Positions 7,875 to 14,666 of a stretch of DNA of 23,454 nt are shown here, one piece after another (the first letter of the stretch is position 1; the number at the start of each line of letters is the position of its first letter). The position numbers were made by a program, and so were the translations under genes. The DNA comes from Peptococcaceae bacterium UBA5767 (lineage in GTDB: Bacteria > Bacillota > TC1 > UBA5767): the NCBI GenBank assembly GCA_002418765.1, contig DIET01000032.1, positions 1 to 23,454 on the forward strand, read 5' to 3'. The notes under the pieces are model-generated. The model had not been told where the DNA came from and searched no databases. It saw only the letters and a program-made list of their open reading frames with translations.

Positions 7875-8335
7875 CAACATTCACGCTTCATTTTTGGCTT
7901 AATAACCAACCGGAATCCGTAGAGATTCCTTTGACAGCTACCTTGCTTGATGTTTTGCGCGATGAGCTGCATATGACGGGAACCAAACGTGGGTGTGGCA
8001 TAGGTGAATGCGGCGCTTGCACAGTTCTTCTAAATGGTCAGGCAGTGAATTCTTGTACCGTTCTGGCACTGCAGGCACAGGGGCAAAAGGTAGAGACGGT
8101 CGAAGGTCTGGCTAAAGGGGAAGAACTGAGTTCATTGCAACAGTCATTCATAGAAGAACATGCTGTGCAGTGTGGTTTTTGTACATCCGGTATGCTGATG
8201 AGTGCTACCGGTTTGCTAAGACAGAATCCTCACCCCAGTGAAAAAGAGATCCGAACAGCGATTTCCGGAAATCTTTGCCGTTGTACGGGCTATATGCCCA
8301 TCATCAAGGCCATTGAAAAAGAAAGCAAACGTTAG
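7871..8335 (+). CDS. xdhC: Xanthine dehydrogenase-type 2Fe-2S subunit
   Basis: The 154-residue protein carries both iron-sulfur domains of the small subunit of molybdenum hydroxylases. The plant-ferredoxin-type cluster uses C42, C47, C50 and C62 (CGIGECGAC then C). The four-helix domain cluster uses C101, C104, C136 and C138 (CGFC and CRC). All eight ligands are present. It shuttles electrons from the molybdenum centre to FAD. It is the last gene of the operon: a strong terminator begins 8 nt after its stop. The name xdhC is used here in the E. coli sense of the iron-sulfur subunit, not the XdhC chaperone of other species. Confidence 0.93.
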   Translation: MTTFTLHFWLNNQPESVEIPLTATLLDVLRDELHMTGTKRGCGIGECGACTVLLNGQAVNSCTVLALQAQGQKVETVEGLAKGEELSSLQQSFIEEHAVQCGFCTSGMLMSATGLLRQNPHPSEKEIRTAISGNLCRCTGYMPIIKAIEKESKR

Positions 8336-8342
8336 TCTTTCG

Positions 8343-8369
8343 ACCAGCCTCTTCGTGAGGCTGGTTTTT
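8343..8369 (+). terminator. Rho-independent terminator of the deaminase-xdh operon
   Basis: A perfect nine-base-pair stem, ACCAGCCTC/GAGGCTGGT, closes a TTCGT loop and is followed by a T run. It starts 8 nt after the stop of the 2Fe-2S subunit. From here to 8478 I see no gene, only AT-rich DNA. Confidence 0.93.
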
Positions 8370-8478
8370 CATCCAATGAGAAATCATCGTAAAATAAGTG
8401 TTTTGGCTTTGAATAGCCTCATTTTCCTTCTGTTTCCTTAAAAATATAGAAGAAATGGGGTGTTTTTTCGCACAAAGG

Positions 8479-8490
8479 GAATCCGGATTC
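8479..8490. promoter_or_regulatory. 12-bp perfect palindrome upstream of the biotin-acc-fab promoter
   Basis: GAATCCGGATTC is perfectly self-complementary and ends 12 bp before the -35 box at 8503. Its place is right for an activator or a second operator. I do not recognise it as a known binding site, and a six-base half-palindrome can occur by chance. Confidence 0.3.
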
Positions 8491-8501
8491 ACTATAAACC
8501 A

Positions 8502-8514
8502 TTTGACTTTCAAA
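8502..8514. promoter_or_regulatory. FabT-like operator over the -35 box of the biotin-acc-fab operon
   Basis: TTTGACTTTCAAA is an inverted repeat TTTGA-N3-TCAAA. The known binding sequence of FabT, the MarR-family repressor of fatty acid synthesis genes in streptococci and lactococci, has the core TTTGATTATCAAA; 11 of 13 bases agree and both arms are perfect. It covers the -35 hexamer of the promoter for this fatty acid operon, an ideal repressor position. No fabT-like gene lies in the window, so the regulator is inferred. Confidence 0.6.
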
Positions 8515-8530
8515 GTAATTTTGGTAAAAT
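8503..8530 (+). promoter_or_regulatory. Promoter of the biotin-acc-fab operon
   Basis: TTGACT (8503-8508), a 16-nt spacer and TAAAAT (8525-8530) with an extended -10 TGG just before it. Transcription would begin near 8537, which leaves a leader of only about 16 nt before the GTG start of the biotin ligase, just enough to hold its AGGAG. It is the only strong promoter I see ahead of the twelve genes that follow, apart from a weaker candidate before acpP. Confidence 0.7.
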
Positions 8531-8552
8531 CGTAATGATAGGAGTGATGCCT

Positions 8553-9179
8553 GTGGAAACACTTTTTCTCCATGCAGTCGATTCGACCAATGAAGCGTGC
8601 CGAAGAAGGGTGCGCCAGGGATACACAGAACCTTGTCTCTTGTTGGCAACAGAACAGCATCAGGGGAAAGGGTCAAGAGGACGGTCTTGGGATTCGTATC
8701 AGGGAGGATTGTACTTGACCTGGTATTTGGGCACGTCGCCTGATAGAATGGAAGTGCAGTCCCTGACTATGGTCTGTGCAGTGGGCATTTATCACGCTTT
8801 GCAGGATCAAGGTGTCGATGTAACCTTGAAATGGCCCAATGATATTATGCTTCATGGGAAAAAAATTGGGGGTATCTTGGCTGAGTATTTTGAGGAAAGA
8901 GGCTCCCATCATCTTATGGTCGGCGTGGGAATCAATCTCATGCAGCACCAAGAGGCATTTCAGAATCAGACCTATCGAGCCAGCTCTGTCTGGTTGGAAA
9001 CGAACATATCGCTGTCTCCGATGGAGACAGCCGGCCCTTTGGTGGCGAGCATGCAGAAATTCAAAATGTTGTGGCAGAATCATCCTCAGTATTTGGAATG
9101 GATGTATTTGAGTGTATTGTCGCAGGGAAAGGAGGAAGCAGTAGAACATTTAAGGAGGATTCATGAAACAATGGCATGA
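8553..9179 (+). CDS. birA: Biotin--[acetyl-CoA-carboxylase] ligase, short form
   Basis: The catalytic core of a class I biotin protein ligase is clear: VDSTNEA (9-15), the biotinyl-AMP loop GKGSRGRSW (38-46), KWPNDI (93-98) and KKIGGIL (103-109). It would activate biotin with ATP and attach it to the lysine of AccB, three genes downstream. The GTG at 8553 is chosen because AGGAG lies 8 nt before it; the in-frame ATG at 8547 is too close to that site and codons further upstream do not resemble the family. This gives 208 residues with no N-terminal DNA-binding domain. The C-terminal SH3-like domain is almost entirely missing: the protein stops just after the point where it should begin. The end overlaps bioY by 17 nt. 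Confidence 0.87.
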   Translation: METLFLHAVDSTNEACRRRVRQGYTEPCLLLATEQHQGKGSRGRSWDSYQGGLYLTWYLGTSPDRMEVQSLTMVCAVGIYHALQDQGVDVTLKWPNDIMLHGKKIGGILAEYFEERGSHHLMVGVGINLMQHQEAFQNQTYRASSVWLETNISLSPMETAGPLVASMQKFKMLWQNHPQYLEWMYLSVLSQGKEEAVEHLRRIHETMA

Positions 9180-9729
9180 TCTAACCAGAGCGTCATTCAT
9201 GGTGGCCTTGATGGCACTGAGTGCACATTTGCAAATTCCCATTGGTCCGGTACCCATCACATTGCAAACCATGATTTGTATCATGACCGGGAGAATGTTG
9301 GGTGTCAAATGGGGTGCATTGTCCATGATGGCATATGGTGTTATAGGCCTTATGGGATTGCCCGTTTTTGCTGGAGGTTCCGGTCCGGCTTATGTACTTG
9401 GCCCTACGTTTGGTTATGTGGTCGGGTTTATCCCTGCCGCCATGATCGCAGGCCTGTTGGGAAAGCAAATCAAATCGGTATGGAGACAATTCTTGAGCGT
9501 AACAACGGCTTTATTCATTATTTATTTATTCGGCGTGACCCATTTATACTTTGTTTTAACCGTCGTTCAAGATATGGATATCCATTTCTACCAGGCTCTT
9601 CGTCTGGGCGTATTTCCCTTTTTGATGCAGGATTTTTTGACAGGACTTTTGGGCGTCTATCTGTTTGAGCGGGTGCAAGTTGCCAGGCAAATACAGAGCA
9701 GACAACCCCAAGGAAAGGGAACAAAATGA
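9163..9729 (+). CDS. bioY: BioY, substrate-binding component of a biotin ECF transporter
   Basis: The 188-residue, highly hydrophobic protein has about six membrane segments and the BioY signatures: IPIGPVPITLQT near residues 25-36 and GLPVFAGGSGPAYVLGPTFG (about 64-83). BioY binds biotin in the membrane and either works alone or with ECF energizing proteins. None of those is in the window, so a shared energizing module elsewhere is likely. TAAGGAGG precedes the ATG, inside the end of the ligase gene. The gene overlaps accB by four bases. Its place between the ligase and AccB indicates that biotin uptake is co-expressed with the enzyme that needs it. Confidence 0.93.
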   Translation: MKQWHDLTRASFMVALMALSAHLQIPIGPVPITLQTMICIMTGRMLGVKWGALSMMAYGVIGLMGLPVFAGGSGPAYVLGPTFGYVVGFIPAAMIAGLLGKQIKSVWRQFLSVTTALFIIYLFGVTHLYFVLTVVQDMDIHFYQALRLGVFPFLMQDFLTGLLGVYLFERVQVARQIQSRQPQGKGTK

Positions 9730-10199
9730 ATATCAAAGAAATTCGGCAGTTGATGTCTGCCTTGGAGAACAGCAAATTGGACCGCTTGGAGTGGCAAGAG
9801 GGAGAAAGCAAGCTTGTTTTGACCCGTAGAGAGGAATCAGTGCATGCGTATCATCAAGCATATGCACCCATGAGATCTGCTCACGAGATATCGGCACCCA
9901 CTGTGCCGGAAATGAATACAAAATCAGTCGTTCCTGCCCAAGAAGAGGTGTCGCATCTGGTGTATGTGACTTCTCCTATCGTAGGGACCTATTATGCTGC
10001 CCCCGCACCGGGAGAACCTGCTTTTGTTCGAGTGGGTGATCGGGTGAAGGTGGGTGATGTGGTATGCATCATTGAGGCCATGAAACTGATGAATGAGATC
10101 AAATCCCAGGAAGAGGGTTTGGTGGTTGAGGTTTTGGTGGACAATGAAGAAGGCGTGGCATACGGTCAGAAAATCGTTGCCATTGATCCGACGGCATAA
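9726..10199 (+). CDS. accB: Biotin carboxyl carrier protein of acetyl-CoA carboxylase
   Basis: The 157-residue protein has the standard BCCP plan: an N-terminal helical region (1-35), a flexible linker rich in Ala, Pro and Glu (36-78), and a C-terminal biotinyl domain (79-155). Biotin is attached at K120 in EAMKLMN. The thumb segment PIVGTYYAAPAPGEPAF (84-100) is of the AccB type and distinguishes it from carriers of decarboxylases. It carries CO2 from AccC to the carboxyltransferase. It starts in an ATGA overlap with bioY and ends 2 nt before accC. Confidence 0.96.
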   Translation: MNIKEIRQLMSALENSKLDRLEWQEGESKLVLTRREESVHAYHQAYAPMRSAHEISAPTVPEMNTKSVVPAQEEVSHLVYVTSPIVGTYYAAPAPGEPAFVRVGDRVKVGDVVCIIEAMKLMNEIKSQEEGLVVEVLVDNEEGVAYGQKIVAIDPTA

Positions 10200-10201
10200 T
10201 C

Positions 10202-11545
10202 ATGTTTCAAAAAATATTGATTGCCAACCGGGGGGAAATTGCTGTACGCATCATCAGGTGTTGTCGGGAACTGGGCATCAAGACGGTGGCCATTTATGCC
10301 GAAGAAGATCGTGATGCACTCCATACTCAATTGGCAGACGAACTGGTCTGTGTGGGAAAGGGAGATGTGCGCAACAGTTACTTGAACATTCCCAATATTA
10401 TCAGTGCCGCTCGTATCACCGGAGCGGAGGCCGTACACCCGGGTTACGGTTTTTTATCTGAAAATGCAAGTTTTGCCAGAACCCTGGAAGAATGTGGTAT
10501 CGTGTTCATTGGACCCAAAGCTGATCTCATCGATCAGATGGGAGATAAGTCCAATGCCCGCCAAGCCATGATGAACGCCGGGGTTCCTGTTGTGCCTGGA
10601 AGCAAGCAAGAGATTGATTCCTTTGCGGAAGGCATTGATGTGGCCAAAAGTATCGGTTTTCCGGTCTTGATCAAAGCCTCTAGTGGTGGTGGTGGTCGAG
10701 GTATGCGCGTCTCTTGGCAGGAAGAAGATTTTAAAGACGCCTATCATGCTGCCAAAAGTGAGGCAGAGATCGCATTTGGCCATGGTGGGGTATATGTAGA
10801 AAAATTTATCCGCAATCCCAGGCACATTGAGGTTCAAATTTTGGGCGATGCATATGGTCATATCATTCATTTGGGAGAGAGAGACTGTTCATTGCAACGG
10901 CGCAACCAGAAGGTTCTGGAAGAAGCACCTGCTGCCTGCTTGACGGAAGAACAAAGAGTCGCCCTGCATGAGGCAGCACTTCAGGCTGCTCGCTTTGTTC
11001 AGTACCAAAATGCCGGGACACTCGAGTTTATTTTTGATGGAACTGCTTTTTACTTCATTGAGATGAATACACGAGTCCAGGTGGAACATCCTGTGTCTGA
11101 AATGATTTCGTCGGTGGATATCATTGCTTGGCAGATTCGCATTGCGGCCGGAGAAGTACTGACGATTCGTCAGGAAGATATTTGTTTTTCAGGTCATGCG
11201 ATAGAGTGTCGTATCAATGCAGAAAATCCCAAGATGAATTTTATGCCCTCGCCAGGTACCATAGAAACCTTGCATTTACCGGGTGGTTATGGAGTCCGTA
11301 TTGATGGCGCTTTGTATCAGGGTATTACCATACCTTCCCGATTTGATTCTCTACTGGCCAAGGTGATTGTCAGAGGAAATACCAGGGAAGAGGCCATCAA
11401 AAGGATGCAACGTGCATTGGCTGAGTTTATCATTGAAGGCATAGAAACCAATATCGAGTTTCAGCTTAAGTTGGTAACCAATAAGGATTTTATGGAAGGG
11501 AACATTCATACGGGTTGGATTCAAGAGAAGAACTGGAGTGAATGA
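10202..11545 (+). CDS. accC: Acetyl-CoA carboxylase, biotin carboxylase subunit
   Basis: The 447-residue protein is a full-length biotin carboxylase of the ATP-grasp superfamily. The N-terminal domain begins with ILIANRGEIAVRI (5-17). The ATP lid has the glycine-rich KASSGGGGRGMR (158-169), and the active-site region includes EMNTRVQVEHPV (about 284-295). It carboxylates biotin on AccB with ATP and bicarbonate. The start codon fits the family exactly but has no clear Shine-Dalgarno; translation is probably coupled to accB, whose stop is 2 nt upstream. Confidence 0.97.
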   Translation: MFQKILIANRGEIAVRIIRCCRELGIKTVAIYAEEDRDALHTQLADELVCVGKGDVRNSYLNIPNIISAARITGAEAVHPGYGFLSENASFARTLEECGIVFIGPKADLIDQMGDKSNARQAMMNAGVPVVPGSKQEIDSFAEGIDVAKSIGFPVLIKASSGGGGRGMRVSWQEEDFKDAYHAAKSEAEIAFGHGGVYVEKFIRNPRHIEVQILGDAYGHIIHLGERDCSLQRRNQKVLEEAPAACLTEEQRVALHEAALQAARFVQYQNAGTLEFIFDGTAFYFIEMNTRVQVEHPVSEMISSVDIIAWQIRIAAGEVLTIRQEDICFSGHAIECRINAENPKMNFMPSPGTIETLHLPGGYGVRIDGALYQGITIPSRFDSLLAKVIVRGNTREEAIKRMQRALAEFIIEGIETNIEFQLKLVTNKDFMEGNIHTGWIQEKNWSE

Positions 11546-11547
11546 TT

Positions 11548-12414
11548 ATGTTGAGGAAAAGTTTCCAAAAACAATATTTTTTGGTAGATGGTGAGAACAA
11601 ATTACCGCAACGAAAGAAACCAGAAGAAATTCCAGATTGTTGTGTCTTGTGTACGAGATGCAAAGAAACCATTTTGGAAGAAGAATTACGAAAAGATTGG
11701 ATGGTCTGCAAGAAGTGTGGGCAACACATGAGGCTTACTTCAGAAGACAGGCTGGCCCTTATTTTTGATGAAGGATCTTATGAACGACATTTCGAAGACA
11801 TCAAGACCTTAAATCCGTTGGATTTTCCAGGCTATGCAGAAAAAATTGCTGAGTATCAGCAGAAAAGTGACCTGACAGAAGCGGTGGTCATTGCCACGGG
11901 TCAGTGTTTGGGGATGGATTTGGTGGTCGGTGTCATGGATAGCCGTTTTATGATGGGGTCTATGGGTAGTGTGGTAGGGGAAAAAATTACCAGAGCTGTG
12001 GAATTGGCTATCAAAAGGCACCATCCCTTGGTGGTCTTTACTGCTTCAGGGGGCGCTAGAATGCAAGAAGGCATTGTTTCTTTGATGCAGATGGCTAAAA
12101 CGAGTGCATCTTTGGCCAAGCTAGATGATGCTGGTCTTCCCTATATCGTCGTTCTTACTGATCCGACAACAGGTGGGGTGACGGCTAGCTTTGCTATGTT
12201 GGGAGATATTATTCTGGCGGAGCCTGGTGCTCTTATTGGTTTTGCAGGTCCCCGGGTTATTGAGCAAACCATCAGACAAAAATTGCCGGAAGGATTTCAG
12301 TCGGCCGAATTCTTAATGGAAAAAGGTTTTGTGGATGCTATTGTGGATCGCCGCCATTTAAAAGAAACCTTAGGTGTATTGCTGAGGTTGCATGGAGGTG
12401 AAAAACATGAGTAG
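11548..12414 (+). CDS. accD: Acetyl-CoA carboxylase carboxyltransferase, beta subunit
   Basis: The protein has about 288 residues. A C4 zinc ribbon lies near the N-terminus (CTRC and, 16 residues later, CKKC), followed by the crotonase-type carboxyltransferase core with GGARMQEG and the DPTTGGVTASFA segment. Together with AccA it moves the carboxyl group from biotin to acetyl-CoA, making malonyl-CoA. Two ATGs are possible: 11542, in an ATGA overlap with accC, and 11548. I chose 11548 because GGAG at 11535-11538 is 9 nt from it but only 3 nt from the first. The difference is two residues. Confidence 0.95.
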   Translation: MLRKSFQKQYFLVDGENKLPQRKKPEEIPDCCVLCTRCKETILEEELRKDWMVCKKCGQHMRLTSEDRLALIFDEGSYERHFEDIKTLNPLDFPGYAEKIAEYQQKSDLTEAVVIATGQCLGMDLVVGVMDSRFMMGSMGSVVGEKITRAVELAIKRHHPLVVFTASGGARMQEGIVSLMQMAKTSASLAKLDDAGLPYIVVLTDPTTGGVTASFAMLGDIILAEPGALIGFAGPRVIEQTIRQKLPEGFQSAEFLMEKGFVDAIVDRRHLKETLGVLLRLHGGEKHE

Positions 12415-13378
12415 TCTGGAACGGGAAAAAAATATTGAAGCTTTAGAAAAACAGATTGCTTCCCTGGCTACTTTCTCAGAAGAACAGGGGCTTGACTTGA
12501 GCCGTGAAATATTGAGACTACGTAAAAAAATGGCAGCAATCCGGGCTAAAAATTTTCACAGTATTGATGCCTGGGACCGGGTGACATTGGCAAGACTGCG
12601 TGGTAGACCGACAACGCTTGAATACATTGAGCATCTTTTGACTGATTTTGTAGAATTGCGCGGAGATCGTTATTATGGAGATGATGCCTCAATTGTGGGT
12701 GGTGTGGGCTTATTTCAAGGAATCCCGATCACGGTGATTGGTCAGCAAAAAGGACGTGATACCCAGGAAAGCATTGATCGAAATTTCGGCATGACCATGC
12801 CGGAAGGTTATCGCAAAGCGCTTCGGTTGATGAAGCAGGCAGAAAAATTTCACCGCCCGGTTCTTTTGTTTGTGGATACGCCAGGGGCCTTTTGCGGGCT
12901 GCAAGCCGAGGAGCGAGGACAAGGTGAGGCCATTGCTAGAAATTTGATGGAGATGAGCCGGCTCAAAACGCCTATCCTGAGTATTTTATTGGGAGAAGGA
13001 GGAAGTGGTGGCGCTTTGGCGCTGGCCGTGGCTGATCGGGTGTTGATGCTTGAGAATGCAACCTATTCCATTTTGTCCCCAGAGGGCTTTGCCAGTATTC
13101 TATGGAAAGATGCGACCCTGGCGCAGAAGGCCGCTGGTATGATGAAAATTACCGCCGCTGATTTGCTGCAATTGGGTATCATTGATAGCATCATCAAGGA
13201 GCCCATGGGAGGAGCACACAAGGACAAAGAAGAAATGTTTCGAAGTGTCCGGCATGCTCTGAATGAGCATATCCGAATATTGCAGCAAAAGAAGATGGAT
13301 ACTCTCCTGACAGAGCGTTATGAGCGTTTTCGATCGTTTGGAACTTATCAGGAGGGCAATCAAGATGAAGAACGCTAG
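12407..13378 (+). CDS. accA: Acetyl-CoA carboxylase carboxyltransferase, alpha subunit
   Basis: The 323-residue protein is the AccA partner of AccD. The N-terminal helical region (from LEREKNIEALEKQI) precedes the carboxyltransferase core with GRPTTLEYI, FVELRGDRYYGDD, GQQKGRDT, FVDTPGAFCG and GEGGSGGALALAVADRV, all AccA hallmarks. The ATG at 12407 is chosen over the in-frame ATG at 12392 because GGAGGTG (12394-12400) lies 6 nt before it. It overlaps accD by 8 nt and fabH by 14 nt. Confidence 0.96.
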   Translation: MSSLEREKNIEALEKQIASLATFSEEQGLDLSREILRLRKKMAAIRAKNFHSIDAWDRVTLARLRGRPTTLEYIEHLLTDFVELRGDRYYGDDASIVGGVGLFQGIPITVIGQQKGRDTQESIDRNFGMTMPEGYRKALRLMKQAEKFHRPVLLFVDTPGAFCGLQAEERGQGEAIARNLMEMSRLKTPILSILLGEGGSGGALALAVADRVLMLENATYSILSPEGFASILWKDATLAQKAAGMMKITAADLLQLGIIDSIIKEPMGGAHKDKEEMFRSVRHALNEHIRILQQKKMDTLLTERYERFRSFGTYQEGNQDEER

Positions 13379-14333
13379 AGTGACTGGATTTGGCAAAGCC
13401 TTGCCAGTACGCGTGGTAACCAATCTTGAGCTGGAAAGCATTGTGGACACCAGTGATGATTGGATCAGAGAGCGAACCGGTATCGAGCAAAGGCATATTG
13501 CTACGGTTGAAACGACAACGTCTCTGGCCACCGAGGCGGGTAGGAAGGCTTTGGAAGATGCAGGATTGTCTGCAGAAGATTTGGATCTTATTTTGGTTGC
13601 TACGATGACACCGGATGATTTTATGCCTTCGACAGCCTGTCAGGTGCAGGAAGCACTGGGAGCCAAAAAAGCGGCAGCCTTGGATCTTTCAGCAGCCTGT
13701 AGCGGTTTTGTTTATGCCCTGTCGGTGGCGGATGCTTTTATCAAATCAAATGGAATGCAAAAGATCCTGGTGGTGGGTGCAGAAGTTCTCTCTAAGACTT
13801 TGGATTGGACTGATCGAACGACTTGTGTAATTTTTGCAGATGGTGCCGGAGCAGTGGTGCTTGAGGCTTCTGATGAAGAAGGTATTGTGGCGACAGAAAT
13901 CGGTGCGCAGGGTGAATCGGGCGATATTTTACACACCGAGGGTTTGCCCAGCCGAAGTTATTTTGTAAATGAAAAGGCGACAAATCACTTTATGAGCATG
14001 GACGGTCAAACGGTGTTTCGGTTTTCTACGAAGATTTTTGGTCAGAGTGTTAAAAATGTACTGGCCAAAACCCATTATGCCATTCGAGATATTGATATCT
14101 TTGTTCCGCATCAGGCCAACGTGCGCATTATCGACTATGCGGCCTCCAGGCTTAAAGTAGACAAGAACCGTTTCTATCTTAATCTGCAAAAGCGAGGGAA
14201 CACTTCAGCCGCCAGTATCCCCATTGCGTTAGCGGATATGAAGGAAGAGGGCCTTTTGCGTCCCGGCATGCTGATTTGCTGTACGGGATTTGGGGGCGGA
14301 CTTACCTGGGGTAGTGCTTTGATACGGATGTAG
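13365..14333 (+). CDS. fabH: Beta-ketoacyl-ACP synthase III
   Basis: The 322-residue condensing enzyme has the FabH triad C112 (in LSAACSGFVYAL), H249 (in VPHQAN) and N279 (in KRGNTSAAS), and the C-terminal GFGGGLTWGSAL. It starts each chain by condensing a primer acyl-CoA with malonyl-ACP; primer preference (acetyl or branched) cannot be told here. The ATG at 13365 is chosen because GGAGGG (13351-13356) lies 8 nt before it and the protein then begins like other FabH proteins. The start lies inside the end of accA. It is followed by the only sizeable gap in the operon (104 nt). Confidence 0.96.
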   Translation: MKNARVTGFGKALPVRVVTNLELESIVDTSDDWIRERTGIEQRHIATVETTTSLATEAGRKALEDAGLSAEDLDLILVATMTPDDFMPSTACQVQEALGAKKAAALDLSAACSGFVYALSVADAFIKSNGMQKILVVGAEVLSKTLDWTDRTTCVIFADGAGAVVLEASDEEGIVATEIGAQGESGDILHTEGLPSRSYFVNEKATNHFMSMDGQTVFRFSTKIFGQSVKNVLAKTHYAIRDIDIFVPHQANVRIIDYAASRLKVDKNRFYLNLQKRGNTSAASIPIALADMKEEGLLRPGMLICCTGFGGGLTWGSALIRM

Positions 14334-14360
14334 TGATTGACCACAAAAGGAATAAGTTTA

Positions 14361-14389
14361 TTTAGACTCCGTTGGGGTTTGAATATAGG
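14361..14389 (+). promoter_or_regulatory. Possible internal promoter ahead of acpP
   Basis: TTTAGA (14361-14366) and TATAGG (14384-14389) are 17 nt apart, each 4 of 6 to consensus. They lie in the 104-nt spacer between fabH and acpP, the only substantial gap in an operon whose other genes overlap or nearly touch. Acyl carrier protein is needed in large molar excess, so an extra promoter here would make sense. The match alone is weak. Confidence 0.35.
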
Positions 14390-14437
14390 CAAAAAAACAA
14401 AGAGAAAGGCCTAAGGAATCTTAGGAATGTGAAGAAC

Positions 14438-14665
14438 ATGTTGGAAAAAATCAAAGAAATTTTGGCTGAAGAGTTGAGCTTGGATCTGGAAGAAATTGGA
14501 GATGATAGCGATATTCGTGAGGATTTGGGTGCAGATTCCCTGGATATGGTGCAACTGGTCATGAGTTTGGAAGATGAGTTTGGTCTGGAAATTGAAAATG
14601 AAGAGATTCAATCGGTTACGACGGTCAGAGGCATTGTTGAGTTTATCGAAAAGAAAAGAGGCTAG
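14438..14665 (+). CDS. acpP: Acyl carrier protein
   Basis: The 75-residue acidic protein has the typical four-helix ACP sequence, with the phosphopantetheine serine in GADSLDMVQLVM (S36 of DSL). It carries the growing acyl chain in all FAS II steps. The ATG at 14438 gives the standard ACP length and start (MLEKIKEIL); a longer in-frame reading from 14372 would add residues unlike any ACP. The Shine-Dalgarno is weak (AGGA 11 nt upstream). The stop is 1 nt before the fabK start. Confidence 0.96.
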   Translation: MLEKIKEILAEELSLDLEEIGDDSDIREDLGADSLDMVQLVMSLEDEFGLEIENEEIQSVTTVRGIVEFIEKKRG

Positions 14666-14666
14666 T

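Noticed and set aside
8460..8552. A longer N-terminus for the biotin ligase
   Set aside because: The upstream in-frame codons cross the promoter and FabT-like site, do not resemble a DNA-binding domain, and the best ribosome site points to GTG 8553.
8370..8552. A BirA or FapR operator at the biotin-acc-fab promoter
   Set aside because: I see no TTGTAAACC-N15-GGTTTACAA-like dyad and no TTAGTACC/GGTACTAA-like repeat. The ligase also lacks a DNA-binding domain. Only the FabT-like site matches a known motif.
9120..9200. A frameshift cutting short the biotin ligase
   Set aside because: The bioY start with a strong AAGGAGG lies across the end of the gene, and the other frames after 9179 encode BioY or do not resemble the missing ligase domain. 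A true short form is more likely than an error, though a sequencing check would settle it.
14372..14437. An N-terminal extension of acyl carrier protein
   Set aside because: It would add 22 residues unlike any ACP and covers the possible promoter. Starting at 14438 gives the standard length.
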